This document shows positions 31,665 to 41,134 of a stretch of DNA of 64,000 nucleotides, one piece after another. The stretch covers positions 62,001-126,000 of the forward strand of contig CAWKKJ010000001.1 in assembly GCA_963850205.1 (NCBI GenBank). Direction: 5' to 3'. The stretch is from JACVRW01 sp963850205. Lineage in GTDB: Bacteria; Actinomycetota; Thermoleophilia; Solirubrobacterales; Thermoleophilaceae. Numbering within the stretch: position 1 is the first letter of the stretch; every line of letters begins with the position of its first letter. The position numbers and the translations under genes are program-made. Under the pieces are notes generated by a model that did no database searches, was not told the DNA's origin, and worked only from the letters and a program-made list of their open reading frames with translations.

Positions 31665-32690
31665 ATGCGCCGCGTCATCGCCGCCACCGCCCTCCTCGCG
31701 CTCAACGCCGCTCCCGCGGCGGCGTCCCCCGACCCGGTGGACCACTCGCAGGCCGCGGCCCCCGACGGCACGCCGGTGTGCGCGCAGTGGGTCCACGATC
31801 GCCACGTGGTGCGGCGGGGCAGCCGGGTGTGGCCCACCTGGCACCCGCCCCGCGATCCCCTCTACCGCTGCGCCTTCGGCCACGAGCACGGCTCGAACCC
31901 GCGCGCCTTCGCCCACTTCCGCCGCACCGCGCTGCCCGCCTTCGGCCCGGTGGGAGCGTTCGCGAGCAGCCAGGAGGCGCACGCAGGCTTCAAGGTCTTC
32001 GTGGTCAACCGCGACCGCAAGGGACTCGCCTGGATGACCATCCTGCATCAGGGGTCCGGCTCTCCCAGGCGGGGCAGCGTCCGCTTCCACTCGCTGGAGA
32101 CCTGGCTCTTCCGCCGCCGCGGCGGGCGGCTGCTGGCTCACACGCGCCAGATGGCCGACTTCGGCCCCGCCGTCCCGAACTGCCGCGACTCGAAGCTCCG
32201 CCCTCGCATGCGGCTGCTGCCCAGCCCGGCGTGCCGGTCGGTCTACGAGGAGTGGGACACCGCCTTCGACGTCGGCGGCGTGTTCAGCGGCCGGCCCGGC
32301 TTTGGCATCGACAACGCGATCACGCAGTTCGACGCCGCCGCGCCCGAGCGGGTGGTCTTCAACAAGGGCGTTGCCTGCGGCCCGAACGAGCCGGCGGGCT
32401 GGGACTCGTACTGCAAGGGGGACAAGCGCACGGTGCTCCACCCTCGCTGGGAGCTCGCAAACCGCGGACCCTCACGCTTTCGCACCGACGCCTACGGGCG
32501 CCGGGCGCCGGGCGGCCTGCTGCAGGTGGTCTCGCGCCGGCACACGGTGGATCAGTCCATGGAGTGCTGCGGGGTGGAGAACGCCTTCGTGATGGAGCAG
32601 CCGAGCGACGGCGGCATCTACCGCGCCGGCCGCGGGCTCAACTCGAGGAACTTCGAGTTCCCGGGCTACTGCGTGCTTCGGTCGAACTGA
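31665..32690 (+). CDS. secreted Cys-containing protein of unknown function
   Basis: 341 residues. Signal peptide MRRVIAATALLALNAAPAAA with cleavage after AAAS. The mature protein has about eight Cys spread over its length (CAQW, YRCAFGHEHG, VPNCRDSK, PACRSVYEEW, GVACGPNEP, YCKGDK, MECCGVENAF, GYCVLRSN), many aromatic residues and repeated Arg-rich turns, suggesting a disulfide-stabilised extracellular domain. FGHEHGSNP and VFNKG are notable but match no family I know. It is divergent from the sigma factor gene, which might control it. Confidence 0.65.
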   Translation: MRRVIAATALLALNAAPAAASPDPVDHSQAAAPDGTPVCAQWVHDRHVVRRGSRVWPTWHPPRDPLYRCAFGHEHGSNPRAFAHFRRTALPAFGPVGAFASSQEAHAGFKVFVVNRDRKGLAWMTILHQGSGSPRRGSVRFHSLETWLFRRRGGRLLAHTRQMADFGPAVPNCRDSKLRPRMRLLPSPACRSVYEEWDTAFDVGGVFSGRPGFGIDNAITQFDAAAPERVVFNKGVACGPNEPAGWDSYCKGDKRTVLHPRWELANRGPSRFRTDAYGRRAPGGLLQVVSRRHTVDQSMECCGVENAFVMEQPSDGGIYRAGRGLNSRNFEFPGYCVLRSN

Positions 32691-34204
32691 CCCCGTTGCC
32701 GAACTGCAGCGCGCCGTCCTCGAGCGGGCCGCGCCTGAGCAGGAGGACGTCGCGCGGGTAGCTCTGGTAGAGCCGCCACGGCGCGCGGTCGCCCTGTTTG
32801 GGAAACGAGTCGATCGAGCGCAGCACGTAGCCGGCGGTGAGGTCGATCATCGGCACCCTGGAGACCTCCAGTCCCGGGGTGGGCGCCACGCAGCGGGCGT
32901 ACCCGTGCTCGTCCATGTGGTTCAGCAGCCGGCAGACGTACTGGGCGGTGAGGTCGGCTTTGAGCGTCCAGGAGGCGTTGGTGTAGCCCAGCGTGACGGC
33001 CAGGTTGGGCACCCCGCTGAACATGGTCCCCTTGTAGCCCACCGTCTCCGGAAGCTCGACCTCGCGGCCGTCCACCGCCAGCGTCATCCCTCCCAGGGCG
33101 AGCAGGTTGAGGCCGGTGGCGGTGATGACCACGTCGGCTTCGAGCTCCTCTCCGGAGGCCAGCTGGAGGCCGGTCTCGGTGAAGGTCTCGATCGTGTCGG
33201 TGGCCACCGAGGCCCGTCCGGCCGCCAGCGCCTCGAACAGGTCGCCGTCGGGCACCAGGCACATGCGCTGGTCCCAGGGGTCGTAGAGCGGGCTTGAAGT
33301 GCTTGTCCACGTCGTAGCCCGGCGGCAGCTGCCGCTCGACGCCCTTGCGGATCGCGGCCCGCATGAACCTCGGGGCGCGCCGGCTCAGGCCGTAGGTGAG
33401 CGACATCAGGAGGACGTTCTTCCAGCGGACGATCGGGTACGCGACGCGGGCGGGCAGGTGACGGCGAAGGAAGTCCGCGATCGGGTCCCGGCCCGGCAGC
33501 GACACGATGTAGCTGGGCGAGCGCTGCAGCATCGTCACGTGAGCGGCCCGCTCGGCGAGGGCGGGTACCAGCGTGACCGCGGTCGCCCCGCTTCCGATCA
33601 CCACCACGCGCTTGCCTGCGTGGTCGAGATCCTCGGGCCAGTGCTGGGGGTGGACGATGCGGCCGCGGAAGCGCCCGGTGCCCTCGAACTCGGGGGTGTA
33701 GCCCTCGTCGTAGCGGTAGTAGCCGGTGCACACGAGCAGGAAGCCGCAGGTCAGGCGCACGGGCTGGTCGCCGTTGTCGGCGCGCTCCACCTCCACGGTC
33801 CAGCGCGAGTCCTCCGACGACCACTCCGCCCGCACCGCGCGATGGCCGAAGCGGATCCTCCGCTCCACGTCGTGCTCGCGCGCCGCCTCGTGGATGTAGT
33901 CGAGGATCGAGGGCCCGTCGGCGATCGCCTTCGCGTCTCGCCAGGGAGCGAACGAGTAGCCGAGCGTGAACATGTCCGAGTCCGAGCGGATGCCGGGATA
34001 GCGGAACAGGTCCCAGGTGCCGCCGATCGCGTCGCGGGCCTCGAGGATCGCGTAGCTCTTTCCCGGGCACTCGCGCCGCAGGTGGCAGGCAGCGCCGATG
34101 CCGGACAGGCCGGCGCCGACGATCAGGACGTCGACGTGCTCGGGTGGGGTGACGGAACTCGGGCCAGGGGTCAGGACCAGCCCATTGTGCCTGAGCCGGC
34201 GCAT
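32638..34204 (-). CDS. flavin-containing (Baeyer-Villiger-type) monooxygenase, frameshifted
   Basis: About 521 residues from ATG 34204. FAD-binding VDVLIVGAGLSGIGAACHLR, the aromatic TWDLFRYPGIRSDSDM segment seen in this class, and the NADPH-binding VVVIGSGATAVTLVPAL. The frame breaks near 33287: dropping one base gives HFKPLYDPWDQRMCLVPDGDLF, after which VVITATGLNLL and the C-terminus continue. An upstream ATG at 34219 shares CATG with the start of the divergent gene. The stop lies in the 3' end of the convergent secreted-protein gene. Substrate unknown (ketone, amine or sulfide). Confidence 0.85.
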
Positions 34205-34209
34205 AGGCT
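34204..34209 (+). promoter_or_regulatory. -10 element of the RibD-like gene, leaderless start
   Basis: TAGGCT ends 8 bases before the ATG at 34218. It is among the clearest leaderless arrangements in the window. Confidence 0.45.
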
Positions 34210-34217
34210 GCGCCGGC

Positions 34218-34956
34218 ATGCAGCTGCTCTACCCCGACCGTCGCGAGACCTCGCCCGAGGAGCTGGCCTCCCGGCTGCGCCTGGGCGAACGGGCTTCCGA
34301 CGGGCGCCCCTACGTGGTGCTGAACATGGTGTCCTCGCTCGACGGCAAGGCGGTCATCGACTGGCGGACCAAGGGCCTTTCCACCGAGCTGGACCGGCGT
34401 CTGTTCCACCACCTGCGCACCCAGGCCGACGCCGTGATGGTGGGGGCCGGGACCTTGCGCGCCGAGCGCTATGGCCGGATGACGAAAACGGAGGAGCTGC
34501 GGACCAAGCGGGAAAACGAGGGCCTCGCGCCCGACCCGCTGGCGGTGGTGGTGTCCGGGCGCCTGGACCTGCCCGCCGACCTGCCCCTCCTGCAGGAGCC
34601 CGACCAGCGTGTGCTGATCGCCACCGGCTCCGACGCGACGCCTGCCCGAGACGGCCGCGGAGGTCACCTACCTGCGCACCGGCGACGACCTGCCGCTCCT
34701 GATGGCCCAGCTACGCGAGGACCACGGCGTTCGCTCCGTGCTGTGCGAGGGCGGGCCCACCCTGAACTCCTTTCTGATCGCAGCCGGCCTGGTGGACGAG
34801 CTGTTTCTGACGCTGAACCCCAAACTCGCCGGGGGCGCCGACGCGCTGACGATCGTGGCCGGGAGGTCGCTCGTCGAGCCGGCGGACCTGAGCCTGGTCT
34901 CGCTGGCCGAGGGCGAGGGCGACTTGTTCACCCGCTGGCGAGTGGCACGCCCCTAG
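34218..34956 (+). CDS. RibD C-terminal/dihydrofolate-reductase-like reductase (frameshifted)
   Basis: About 245 residues. Only the reductase half of RibD is present: RPYVVLNMVSSLDGKAVID, then HHLRTQADAVMVGAGTLRAERYG, LAVVVSGRLDLP and, in the shifted frame, VRSVLCEGGPTLNSFLIAAGLVDELFL. One extra C near 34640 causes the break; without it the text reads ATLPETAAEVTYLRTGDDLPLL. Actinobacteria use such stand-alone domains as 5-amino-6-ribosylaminouracil-phosphate reductase or as general pyrimidine reductases; no other riboflavin gene is near. Confidence 0.82.
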
Positions 34957-35005
34957 CTGCAGAAACCGTTGCAGCCATCGTCGCCGCGGAGGGGGTCCGC
35001 TATCA

Positions 35006-35842
35006 ATGCCAGCCCCCATGGCGACCACGATCATCCGCCCGTCTCCCGTCGCGCAGCCCGTTCAACCCGAGGCTCCCGCCGGGGTCCCCGTGGCCGAGTT
35101 CGAGGAGGTCACGAAGGTCTACGACGGCGGCTCGGTGGGCCTCGAGAAGGCCTCGCTCAGGATCGGGAGAGGCGAGTTCGTGTTCCTGGTCGGCCCGACG
35201 GGCTGCGGGAAGTCCACCTGCATCCGGCTACTGCAGAAGGAGCTCGAGCCGAGCAAGGGCGACGTGCGCATCGCCGGCCGGTCGCTGGTGGAGATGCCGC
35301 GCAAGCGCGTGCCCCACCTGCGCCGGAACATCGGCGTCGTGTTCCAGGACTACAAGCTGCTGCCCAACCGCACCGTCTACGACAACGTGGCCTACTCGCT
35401 GCAGGTGATCGGCGAGCCGCGCCAGGCGATCCGGCGCAAGGTGCCGGACATCCTGCGGCTGGTCGGGCTGTCCACCAAGCTGCACAACTTCCCCACCGAG
35501 CTGTCGGGCGGCGAGCAGCAGCGGGTGTCGATCGCGCGGGCCTTCGTCAACCATCCGCCGCTCCTGCTGGCGGACGAGCCCACCGGCAACCTCGACCCCG
35601 AGACCTCGATCGGGATCATGCAGCTGATCTACCGCATCAACCGCACCGGCACGACCGTCGTCGTGGCCACCCACGACAACGAGATGGTGGACAAGATGCG
35701 GCGGCGGGTGGTCGAGCTGCGCGAGGGGCGCATCGTGCGCGACCAGCGGTCAGGGCTCTACCGCCCGGACGAGTCGACAACCGAGTTCGCGGTCCGGCTG
35801 CGGGGCGAGATGGGCGTGGGCCCCGAGGGCCACCCCAACTAG
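35006..35842 (+). CDS. ftsE: cell division ATP-binding protein FtsE
   Basis: 278 residues (or 274 from ATG 35018), including a 30-residue Pro/Val-rich N-terminal extension not seen in most FtsE. ABC ATPase motifs: Walker A VGPTGCGKST, Q-loop VVFQDYKLLPNRTVYDNVAY, signature LSGGEQQRVSIARAF, Walker B LLLADEPTGNLD, H-loop VVVATHDNEMVD. With FtsX it forms a complex that drives periplasmic peptidoglycan hydrolases during division. GGAGGGGG lies 9 bases before the first ATG. ftsX follows after 2 bases. Confidence 0.95.
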   Translation: MPAPMATTIIRPSPVAQPVQPEAPAGVPVAEFEEVTKVYDGGSVGLEKASLRIGRGEFVFLVGPTGCGKSTCIRLLQKELEPSKGDVRIAGRSLVEMPRKRVPHLRRNIGVVFQDYKLLPNRTVYDNVAYSLQVIGEPRQAIRRKVPDILRLVGLSTKLHNFPTELSGGEQQRVSIARAFVNHPPLLLADEPTGNLDPETSIGIMQLIYRINRTGTTVVVATHDNEMVDKMRRRVVELREGRIVRDQRSGLYRPDESTTEFAVRLRGEMGVGPEGHPN

Positions 35843-35844
35843 CG

Positions 35845-36735
35845 ATGCGCTGGAGCTTCTTCATCCGCGAGGCGCTGCGCGGGCTGCGCAACAGCTCGGC
35901 GCCCGCCCTCGCCGCCCTGCTCACGGTCCTCCTCACCGCGCTGGTGCTGGGCGTGTTCATCCCGATCGTCCAGGCCACCACCGGTACCGCGAACGAAATC
36001 CGCAGCCGGGTGGTGGTCGACGTGTACGTGGATGCGTCGGCGACCTCGGCGGAGACCTCCGACCTCCGCTCGGCGGTCCAGGGCACCGAGGGCGTGAAGT
36101 CGGTCGAGTTCATCTCCAAGGACGAGGCACTGGCGAGCGCCCGGCAGAAGAACCCCGGGGCCTTCCAGGAGGGCGCCGAGCTGCTGGGCACCAACCCGCT
36201 GCCGGCGTCGTTCCGCGTGACCCCCGACGACCCGGACGAGATCCGCGCGCTGTCCGCGCGCCTGGAGCCCGGCTCGCGGCCCGCGATGGCAGCCGTCGAC
36301 GAGGTGCGCAACCGCGAGGAGGAGACCGACAAGATCCTCTCGGCCACGGGGCTGGTCAAGGCGCTGACCGCGGGTCTCGCGGTACTGCTCCTGTTCGCCT
36401 CCGTCGCGTTGATCGCCAACACCATCCGCCTGTCGATCTTCTCCCGCCGCCGTGAGGTGGAGGTGATGAAGCTCGTGGGGGCCACCAACTGGTTCATCCG
36501 CTGGCCGTTCGTGATCGAGGGGGTGATCGTGGGCTTCTTCGGCGGCCTGCTGGCGGTCCTGCTGCTCACGGTGGCCAAGGAGACCTTCATCGACCCGCTG
36601 TCCGAGCGCTTCGAGCTGCTGGCGGCGCCGGAGACCATCGATTTCCCGCTGCTGGTGGCCGTGCTGATGCTGGCCTGCGTGTTCGTGTCGGCGCTGGGGA
36701 GCGGCATCACTTTGCGCCGTTTTCTCAGGGTTTAA
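35845..36735 (+). CDS. ftsX: cell division protein FtsX
   Basis: 296 residues. Cytoplasmic start FFIREALRGLRNSSAP, membrane helix about 20-45, a large outside loop (VVVDVYVDASATSAETSD..., typical FtsX extracellular domain), then three helices in the C-terminal half with the conserved SIFSRRREVEVMKLVGATNW. It passes FtsE ATP cycles to wall hydrolases. The order ftsE-ftsX-ctpA matches many actinobacteria and clostridia. Confidence 0.93.
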   Translation: MRWSFFIREALRGLRNSSAPALAALLTVLLTALVLGVFIPIVQATTGTANEIRSRVVVDVYVDASATSAETSDLRSAVQGTEGVKSVEFISKDEALASARQKNPGAFQEGAELLGTNPLPASFRVTPDDPDEIRALSARLEPGSRPAMAAVDEVRNREEETDKILSATGLVKALTAGLAVLLLFASVALIANTIRLSIFSRRREVEVMKLVGATNWFIRWPFVIEGVIVGFFGGLLAVLLLTVAKETFIDPLSERFELLAAPETIDFPLLVAVLMLACVFVSALGSGITLRRFLRV

Positions 36736-36775
36736 CTGCGCTTCAGGCCTTCGCTACTACCCTCAGAGGGTCCCG

Positions 36776-37951
36776 ATGAACTCTCCCCGTTCTGCAGTCG
36801 TGGCCTTCCTGTGCGCCGTCGTCGCCCTGCTGGCGGGCGTCTGGCTGGGCGGTCATCCCCAGTCGCTGCCCGGGCCCATCCGCGACACCCTGGTCGAGGA
36901 CGACCGGGCCCTGCGGGCCGAGGTCGTGGAGATGATCGAGGACAACTTCTACAAGCCGGTGGACGAGAAGCGCCTGGACGACGGCTCGCTGAAGGGCCTC
37001 GTCGATTCCCTGGGCGACCAGTACTCGCACTACCTGACGCCCGGTGAGGCGACCCAGTTCCGCGAGTCGGTAAGCGGCGAGTTCGAGGGCGTGGGGATGA
37101 ACGTGGAGGAGGACCGCCGCGGCCTCAAGGTGCTGCGCGTCTTCGAGGGCTCGCCCGCGAGCAAGGCCGGGATCCGCGAGGGGGACCTCATCATCGCGGT
37201 CAATGGCCGCTCCATCGCCGGCCTCAACAGCGAGGTGGCCACCGGGAAGATCAAGGGCCCATCGGGCAGCCGGGTGAAGCTCGAGGTGTTCAGCGCCGAC
37301 GACGAGCGCAGCCGGACCGTGGCGGTCAAGCGCGAGCGGATCGAGGTGCCCGTGGCCACGGGGCGCATCGTGGAGCGCAACGGCAAGAAGCTCGGCGTGG
37401 TCGAGCTGCTGAGCTTCAGCTCCGGCGCTCACGGCCTGGTCAAGCGCGAGGTCGACGAGGTGCTCGACCAGGGCGCCGAGGGCATCGTGCTGGACCTGCG
37501 CGGAAACGGCGGCGGGCTGCTCTCGGAGGCCGTGCTGGTGTCGAGCATCTTCATCGAGGACGGTGAGATCGTGTCGGTGCGCGGCCGGGCCAGGCCGGCG
37601 CGCACCGAGGAGGCTCAGGGCGACGCCATCGACGAGGACGTGCCGGTGGCGGTGCTGGTCAACGGCGGCAGCGCGAGCGCGTCGGAGATCGTCACCGGCG
37701 CCCTGCGGGACCGCAAGCGGGCGACGGTGGTCGGCACCCGGACCTTCGGCAAGGGCCTGGTCCAGGAGGTCGAGCAGCTCAGCAACGGCGGGGTGCTCGA
37801 CATCACCGTGGCCAACTACTACCTGCCGGGCGGGAAGACCATCGGCACGCAGGGCCTGAAGCCGCAGGTGCGGGCGCGCGACGACGCGGATACCGAGCGC
37901 GACGAGGCGCTTCCGCTCGCCCTCGACGCGCTCCTCGACGAGCAGCGGTGA
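36776..37951 (+). CDS. carboxy-terminal processing protease, S41 family (CtpA-like)
   Basis: 391 residues. Signal anchor SAVVAFLCAVVALLAGVWLGG, N-terminal helical part with YSHYLTPGEATQF, a PDZ domain (about 95-180: VLRVFEGSPASKAGIREGDL), and the S41 core with DLRGNGGGLLSEAV, catalytic Ser in NGGSASASEI and Lys in TFGKGLVQ. Cleaves C-termini of envelope proteins; in FtsEX operons it may process the hydrolase partner. CAGAGGG precedes the ATG. The stop overlaps rnr (GTGA). Confidence 0.92.
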   Translation: MNSPRSAVVAFLCAVVALLAGVWLGGHPQSLPGPIRDTLVEDDRALRAEVVEMIEDNFYKPVDEKRLDDGSLKGLVDSLGDQYSHYLTPGEATQFRESVSGEFEGVGMNVEEDRRGLKVLRVFEGSPASKAGIREGDLIIAVNGRSIAGLNSEVATGKIKGPSGSRVKLEVFSADDERSRTVAVKRERIEVPVATGRIVERNGKKLGVVELLSFSSGAHGLVKREVDEVLDQGAEGIVLDLRGNGGGLLSEAVLVSSIFIEDGEIVSVRGRARPARTEEAQGDAIDEDVPVAVLVNGGSASASEIVTGALRDRKRATVVGTRTFGKGLVQEVEQLSNGGVLDITVANYYLPGGKTIGTQGLKPQVRARDDADTERDEALPLALDALLDEQR

Positions 37952-39675
37952 GCGCGGCGGTCAGCCGCCGCGCCGCGCGCCGCCTGGACGCGCCCTACGT
38001 CGCGGTGCTCGAGAAGCGCGGGCGCTTCCTCGTGGGCGAGCCGCTCTTCGGGCCCGGGCCCCGCACCGCGGTCGAACCGCATGGCGCCGGCGCCGGGGAG
38101 CTGGTGCTCGTGGGCCCGGGCAAGCGCGGCGCCCGGGTGGTGCGCCGGCTCGGCCGGCCCGAGCGGGCCCGCGACGTACTCGAGGGCCTCATGCTCGATC
38201 GCGGCCTCTACCGCAACTACCCGCGGGCCGCGACGGCGGAGGCCGAGGCGGCCACCGAGGACCCCTACGCCGCCGGCGACCGGGTGGACCTCACGGGGCT
38301 GCCCACGTTCACGATCGACCCCGACGACGCGCGCGACTTCGACGACGCGGTGTCCGCCGTGCGCGAGGACGGCCACGTACGGCTGTGGGTGCACATCGCC
38401 GACGTCACGGCCTACCTGCGCCCTGGCGGCGCGCTGGAGCGCGAGGCGCTGCGGCGGGCCACCAGCGTCTACGTGCCGGGCGCGGTCGAGCCGATGCTCC
38501 CCGAGGTGCTCTCCGCCGAGGCCTGCTCGCTGCGTCCGGGAGAGGACAAGCTCGCGCTGACCGTGGAGATGGAGATCCACGGATCCGACGTGCGCTCGAC
38601 CGTCTTCCACCGCTCGCGCGTGCGCAGCGACCGGCGCCTGACCTACAACCAGGTGGACGCGGTGTTCGCCGGGAAGGAGAGGGCCGAGGAGCCCTGGGCG
38701 GGTCCGCTCGAGCTGGCCCGGGAGGTGTCCGCCGCGCTGCGCGACCGGCGCGAGTCGCTGCAGCTCGGCTCCGCCGAGCCCGTGTTCGACTTCGACGGGG
38801 ACGGTCACGTGACCGGCGTCCGCTTCGAGGAGCAGACCGAGTCGCACCAGCTCATCGAGCAGCTGATGGTGCTGGCCAACGAGCAGGTGGCCGGCTATCT
38901 GGCCGACGGCAGGCGCCCCACCCTCTATCGCGTGCACGAGCGCCCGGAGCCCGCCCGGGTGGAGCTGCTGGTGGAGCAGCTGGCCTCGCTGGACGTGCCC
39001 ACGCCCCCGCTGCCGCGCCACATGACGCCACAGCAGGCGGCCGACCTGACCACCGAGCTGTCGCGCATCGTGGCCCGGGAGGCCGGCGACCGCCGCGCCA
39101 TCGGCGTGCTGGTGCTGCGGACGCTCAAGCAGGCGTTCTACTCGCCGAAGAACCTCGGCCATGCCGGGCTCGGCAGCGCCCGCTACTGCCATTTCACCTC
39201 CCCGATCCGCCGCTTCCCCGACGTGGTGGCGCACCGTGCGCTGCTCGACGGCCTGGGCATCGACGATGCCGCGACGCCCGCGCATGAGCTGGACGACGTG
39301 GCCCTCCACTGCTCCGCCGCCGAGCGCGAGGCGATGAAGACAGAGCGGGCGGCCGATGACGTCTGCCTCGCCTTTCTGCTCGAACGGACGCTGTCCGAGT
39401 TCGACCCGGGTGTTCCGCCCGTGTTTGGCGGCGAGGTGGTGGGGCTGATCGAGAAGGGCGCGTTCGTGCGCTTCGGCGACGAGGGCTTCGAGGGCCTGCT
39501 GCCCGTCCGCCGGCTGCAGGGTTGGTGGACGCTGAACGAGCTGGGCACCGCCCTGGAGGCCGAGGGCTCGGGGCGACGCCTGCGGCTCGGCGACCCGATC
39601 GACGTGGTGGTCGACCGGGTGGAGGCGCCCCGCGGCCGGGCCGACCTGTCCCCGGCTCGCTCATACTCAGGCTGA
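37948..39675 (+). CDS. rnr: ribonuclease R (RNB family)
   Basis: 575 residues, starting on GTG overlapping the ctpA stop. RNB catalytic centre TIDPDDARDFDDAVSA with four acidic ligands, then LWVHIADVTAYLRPGG, SVYVPGAVEPMLPE, ACSLRPGEDKLALTVEME and HFTSPIRRFPDVVAHR; a C-terminal S1 domain follows (GGEVVGLIEKGAFVRFGDEG). The N-terminal cold-shock part is reduced to about 90 residues, shorter than in E. coli. Degrades structured RNA 3'-5' and, with SmpB-tmRNA, faulty messages; smpB follows at once, overlapping by one base. Confidence 0.93.
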   Translation: MSAAVSRRAARRLDAPYVAVLEKRGRFLVGEPLFGPGPRTAVEPHGAGAGELVLVGPGKRGARVVRRLGRPERARDVLEGLMLDRGLYRNYPRAATAEAEAATEDPYAAGDRVDLTGLPTFTIDPDDARDFDDAVSAVREDGHVRLWVHIADVTAYLRPGGALEREALRRATSVYVPGAVEPMLPEVLSAEACSLRPGEDKLALTVEMEIHGSDVRSTVFHRSRVRSDRRLTYNQVDAVFAGKERAEEPWAGPLELAREVSAALRDRRESLQLGSAEPVFDFDGDGHVTGVRFEEQTESHQLIEQLMVLANEQVAGYLADGRRPTLYRVHERPEPARVELLVEQLASLDVPTPPLPRHMTPQQAADLTTELSRIVAREAGDRRAIGVLVLRTLKQAFYSPKNLGHAGLGSARYCHFTSPIRRFPDVVAHRALLDGLGIDDAATPAHELDDVALHCSAAEREAMKTERAADDVCLAFLLERTLSEFDPGVPPVFGGEVVGLIEKGAFVRFGDEGFEGLLPVRRLQGWWTLNELGTALEAEGSGRRLRLGDPIDVVVDRVEAPRGRADLSPARSYSG

Positions 39676-40145
39676 TGGCACGCAAGAAGCGCAAGGCGGC
39701 GCCCGGCGACGTGGCCACCAACCGGCAGGCCAGTTTCCGCTACCACCTGCTCGAGCGGCTGGAGGCCGGGATCGTGCTGCAGGGCTCGGAGGTCAAGTCG
39801 CTGCGGGCGGGCGGGGTCCAGCTGAAGGACGCCTACGCCGAGGTGCGCGACGGCGAGGTGTGGCTGCAGAACATGTACATCGCCCCCTACAAGGCGGCCG
39901 CCCGGGACAACCACGACCCGGAGCGCCCCCGCAAGCTGCTGCTGCACCGGCGCGAGATCGAGCGCCTGGTGGGCAAGACGGCGGAGAAGGGGCTCACGCT
40001 GGTGCCCACGCGCATCTACTTCAGCGGCCCGAAGGCCAAGGTGGAGCTGGCGCTCGCGCGCGGCAAGGACGTGCGCGACAAGCGCCGCTCGATCAAGGAG
40101 CGCGAGACGCGGCGCGAGATCGAGCGGGCGCTGTCGGAGCGCTGA
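39675..40145 (+). CDS. smpB: SsrA-binding protein SmpB
   Basis: 156 residues. RQASFRYHLLERLEAGIVLQG, SEVKSLRAGGVQLKDAYAEV, YIAPYKAAARDNHDPERPRKLLL and the basic tail VELALARGKDVRDKRRSIKERE are diagnostic. Binds tmRNA and brings it to stalled ribosomes. CATACT stands 7 bases before the ATG inside rnr, so it may also have its own leaderless transcript. ssrA is not next to it but 4.7 kb further on. Confidence 0.97.
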   Translation: MARKKRKAAPGDVATNRQASFRYHLLERLEAGIVLQGSEVKSLRAGGVQLKDAYAEVRDGEVWLQNMYIAPYKAAARDNHDPERPRKLLLHRREIERLVGKTAEKGLTLVPTRIYFSGPKAKVELALARGKDVRDKRRSIKERETRREIERALSER

Positions 40146-40159
40146 GCCCCGGTAGGGGC
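40146..40159 (+). terminator. short hairpin after smpB
   Basis: GCCCC-GGTA-GGGGC, a perfect 5-base stem directly after the smpB stop codon. Weak, no T-run; it could end the ftsE-smpB transcript. Confidence 0.35.
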
Positions 40160-40230
40160 CCGGCGCATGAAGATTTTCTCAGCAGGACCTCACGTCGCCC
40201 TCACGCCGCCCGCGCAGCGTGGGGTCCTCG

Positions 40231-40488
40231 ATGTTCCGACCGCAAGAGAAGGCCGAGAGGTACTCCGTTCGCGCGTCCGGCCGAGCGTTTCGGTGGTGGG
40301 CGCCGAGCCTCGTCCTCGCTCAGCTCGCCTGGACCGCGCTCTTTTTCACCGACGGCCAGCTCCTCGCAGCGATCGGCACGACCTACGTCGGCGCCTGTGT
40401 GGCCTTTCTCGCCTACTTCTACGGCGACCACATCGGCAGGGTCTGCTTCGTCATCGACCGCCCCAGAGCCGCGGCCGCCCCCGCCTAG
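40231..40488 (+). CDS. small two-helix membrane protein, unknown
   Basis: 85 residues from ATG 40231 (GTG 40219 is possible). Basic N-terminus, helix WWAPSLVLAQLAWTALFF, a short turn with the polar TDGQ, and a second helix LLAAIGTTYVGACVAFLAYF, then YGDHIGRVCFVIDRP. Codon positions have the third-base GC bias of neighbours, which supports a real gene. Convergent with the response regulator, 7 bases apart. No family recognised. Confidence 0.5.
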   Translation: MFRPQEKAERYSVRASGRAFRWWAPSLVLAQLAWTALFFTDGQLLAAIGTTYVGACVAFLAYFYGDHIGRVCFVIDRPRAAAAPA

Positions 40489-40495
40489 GCCGGCC

Positions 40496-41134
40496 CTATT
40501 CCACCAGCCGGCGCTCCGCCGCCCATCGGGTGAGCTCGTGCCGGCTGGAGAGCTGCAGCTTGCGCAGCACCGACGACACGTGGGCCTCGACGGTCTTGGG
40601 CGAGATGTCCAGCCGCAGCCCGATCTCCTTGTACATGTAGCCGCGAGCGATGTGCTGGAGCACCTCGCGCTCGCGCGGCGTGAGCGCGTCGAGGTCGGAC
40701 TCGGGCTGGGGCCTCGGTCCGGCGAAGGCGTCGAGCACGAACCCGGCCAGGCGTGGGGAGAACACCGCGTCGCCGTCGTTGACCCGGCGGACCGCTCCCG
40801 CCAGGTCCTCGCCGGAGATGTTCTTGGTCACGTACCCGCGCGCGCCGGCCCGGATGATGGCGATCACGTCCTCGGCGGCGTCGGAGACCGACAGCGCCAG
40901 GAAACAGGTGCTCCCTCCGGCCGCCGCGGTCCGCTGGATCACCGCCACGCCGCCGCCGTCGGGCATGTGCACGTCGAGCAGCACCACGTCCGGCTCCAGC
41001 CGCTCGATGGCCGCCACCGCCTCGGCCACGGATCCGGCCTCGCCCGCAATCGGCAGGTGGGGCTCGATCTCGGAGCGCACACCCGCGCGAAAGAGCGAGT
41101 GGTCGTCGACGATCAGCACCCGCGGGTCGCTCAC
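40496..41134 (-). CDS. NarL/LuxR-type response regulator (LiaR-like)
   Basis: 212 residues, GTG start overlapping the kinase stop. Receiver domain with acidic pocket LIVDDHSLFRAGV, phospho-Asp in VVLLDVHMPDGGG, Thr/Ser at LALSVSD and Lys in GYVTKNISG; DNA-binding domain LTPREREVLQHIARGYMYKEI with SPKTVEAHVSSVLRKL. It is the output of the PspC-domain kinase encoded just upstream on this strand. Confidence 0.92.
   Translation of the reverse strand: MSDPRVLIVDDHSLFRAGVRSEIEPHLPIAGEAGSVAEAVAAIERLEPDVVLLDVHMPDGGGVAVIQRTAAAGGSTCFLALSVSDAAEDVIAIIRAGARGYVTKNISGEDLAGAVRRVNDGDAVFSPRLAGFVLDAFAGPRPQPESDLDALTPREREVLQHIARGYMYKEIGLRLDISPKTVEAHVSSVLRKLQLSSRHELTRWAAERRLVE

Noticed and set aside
34217..34220. 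Both divergent genes starting on the same CATG
   Set aside because: The RibD-like start is well supported, but the monooxygenase has a second ATG 15 bases inside that leaves only a normal-length N-terminus, so shared start codons are not needed.
40146..40230. ssrA next to smpB
   Set aside because: The bases after smpB show neither the GGGG-start nor a tag frame; the true tmRNA is at 44878-45249.
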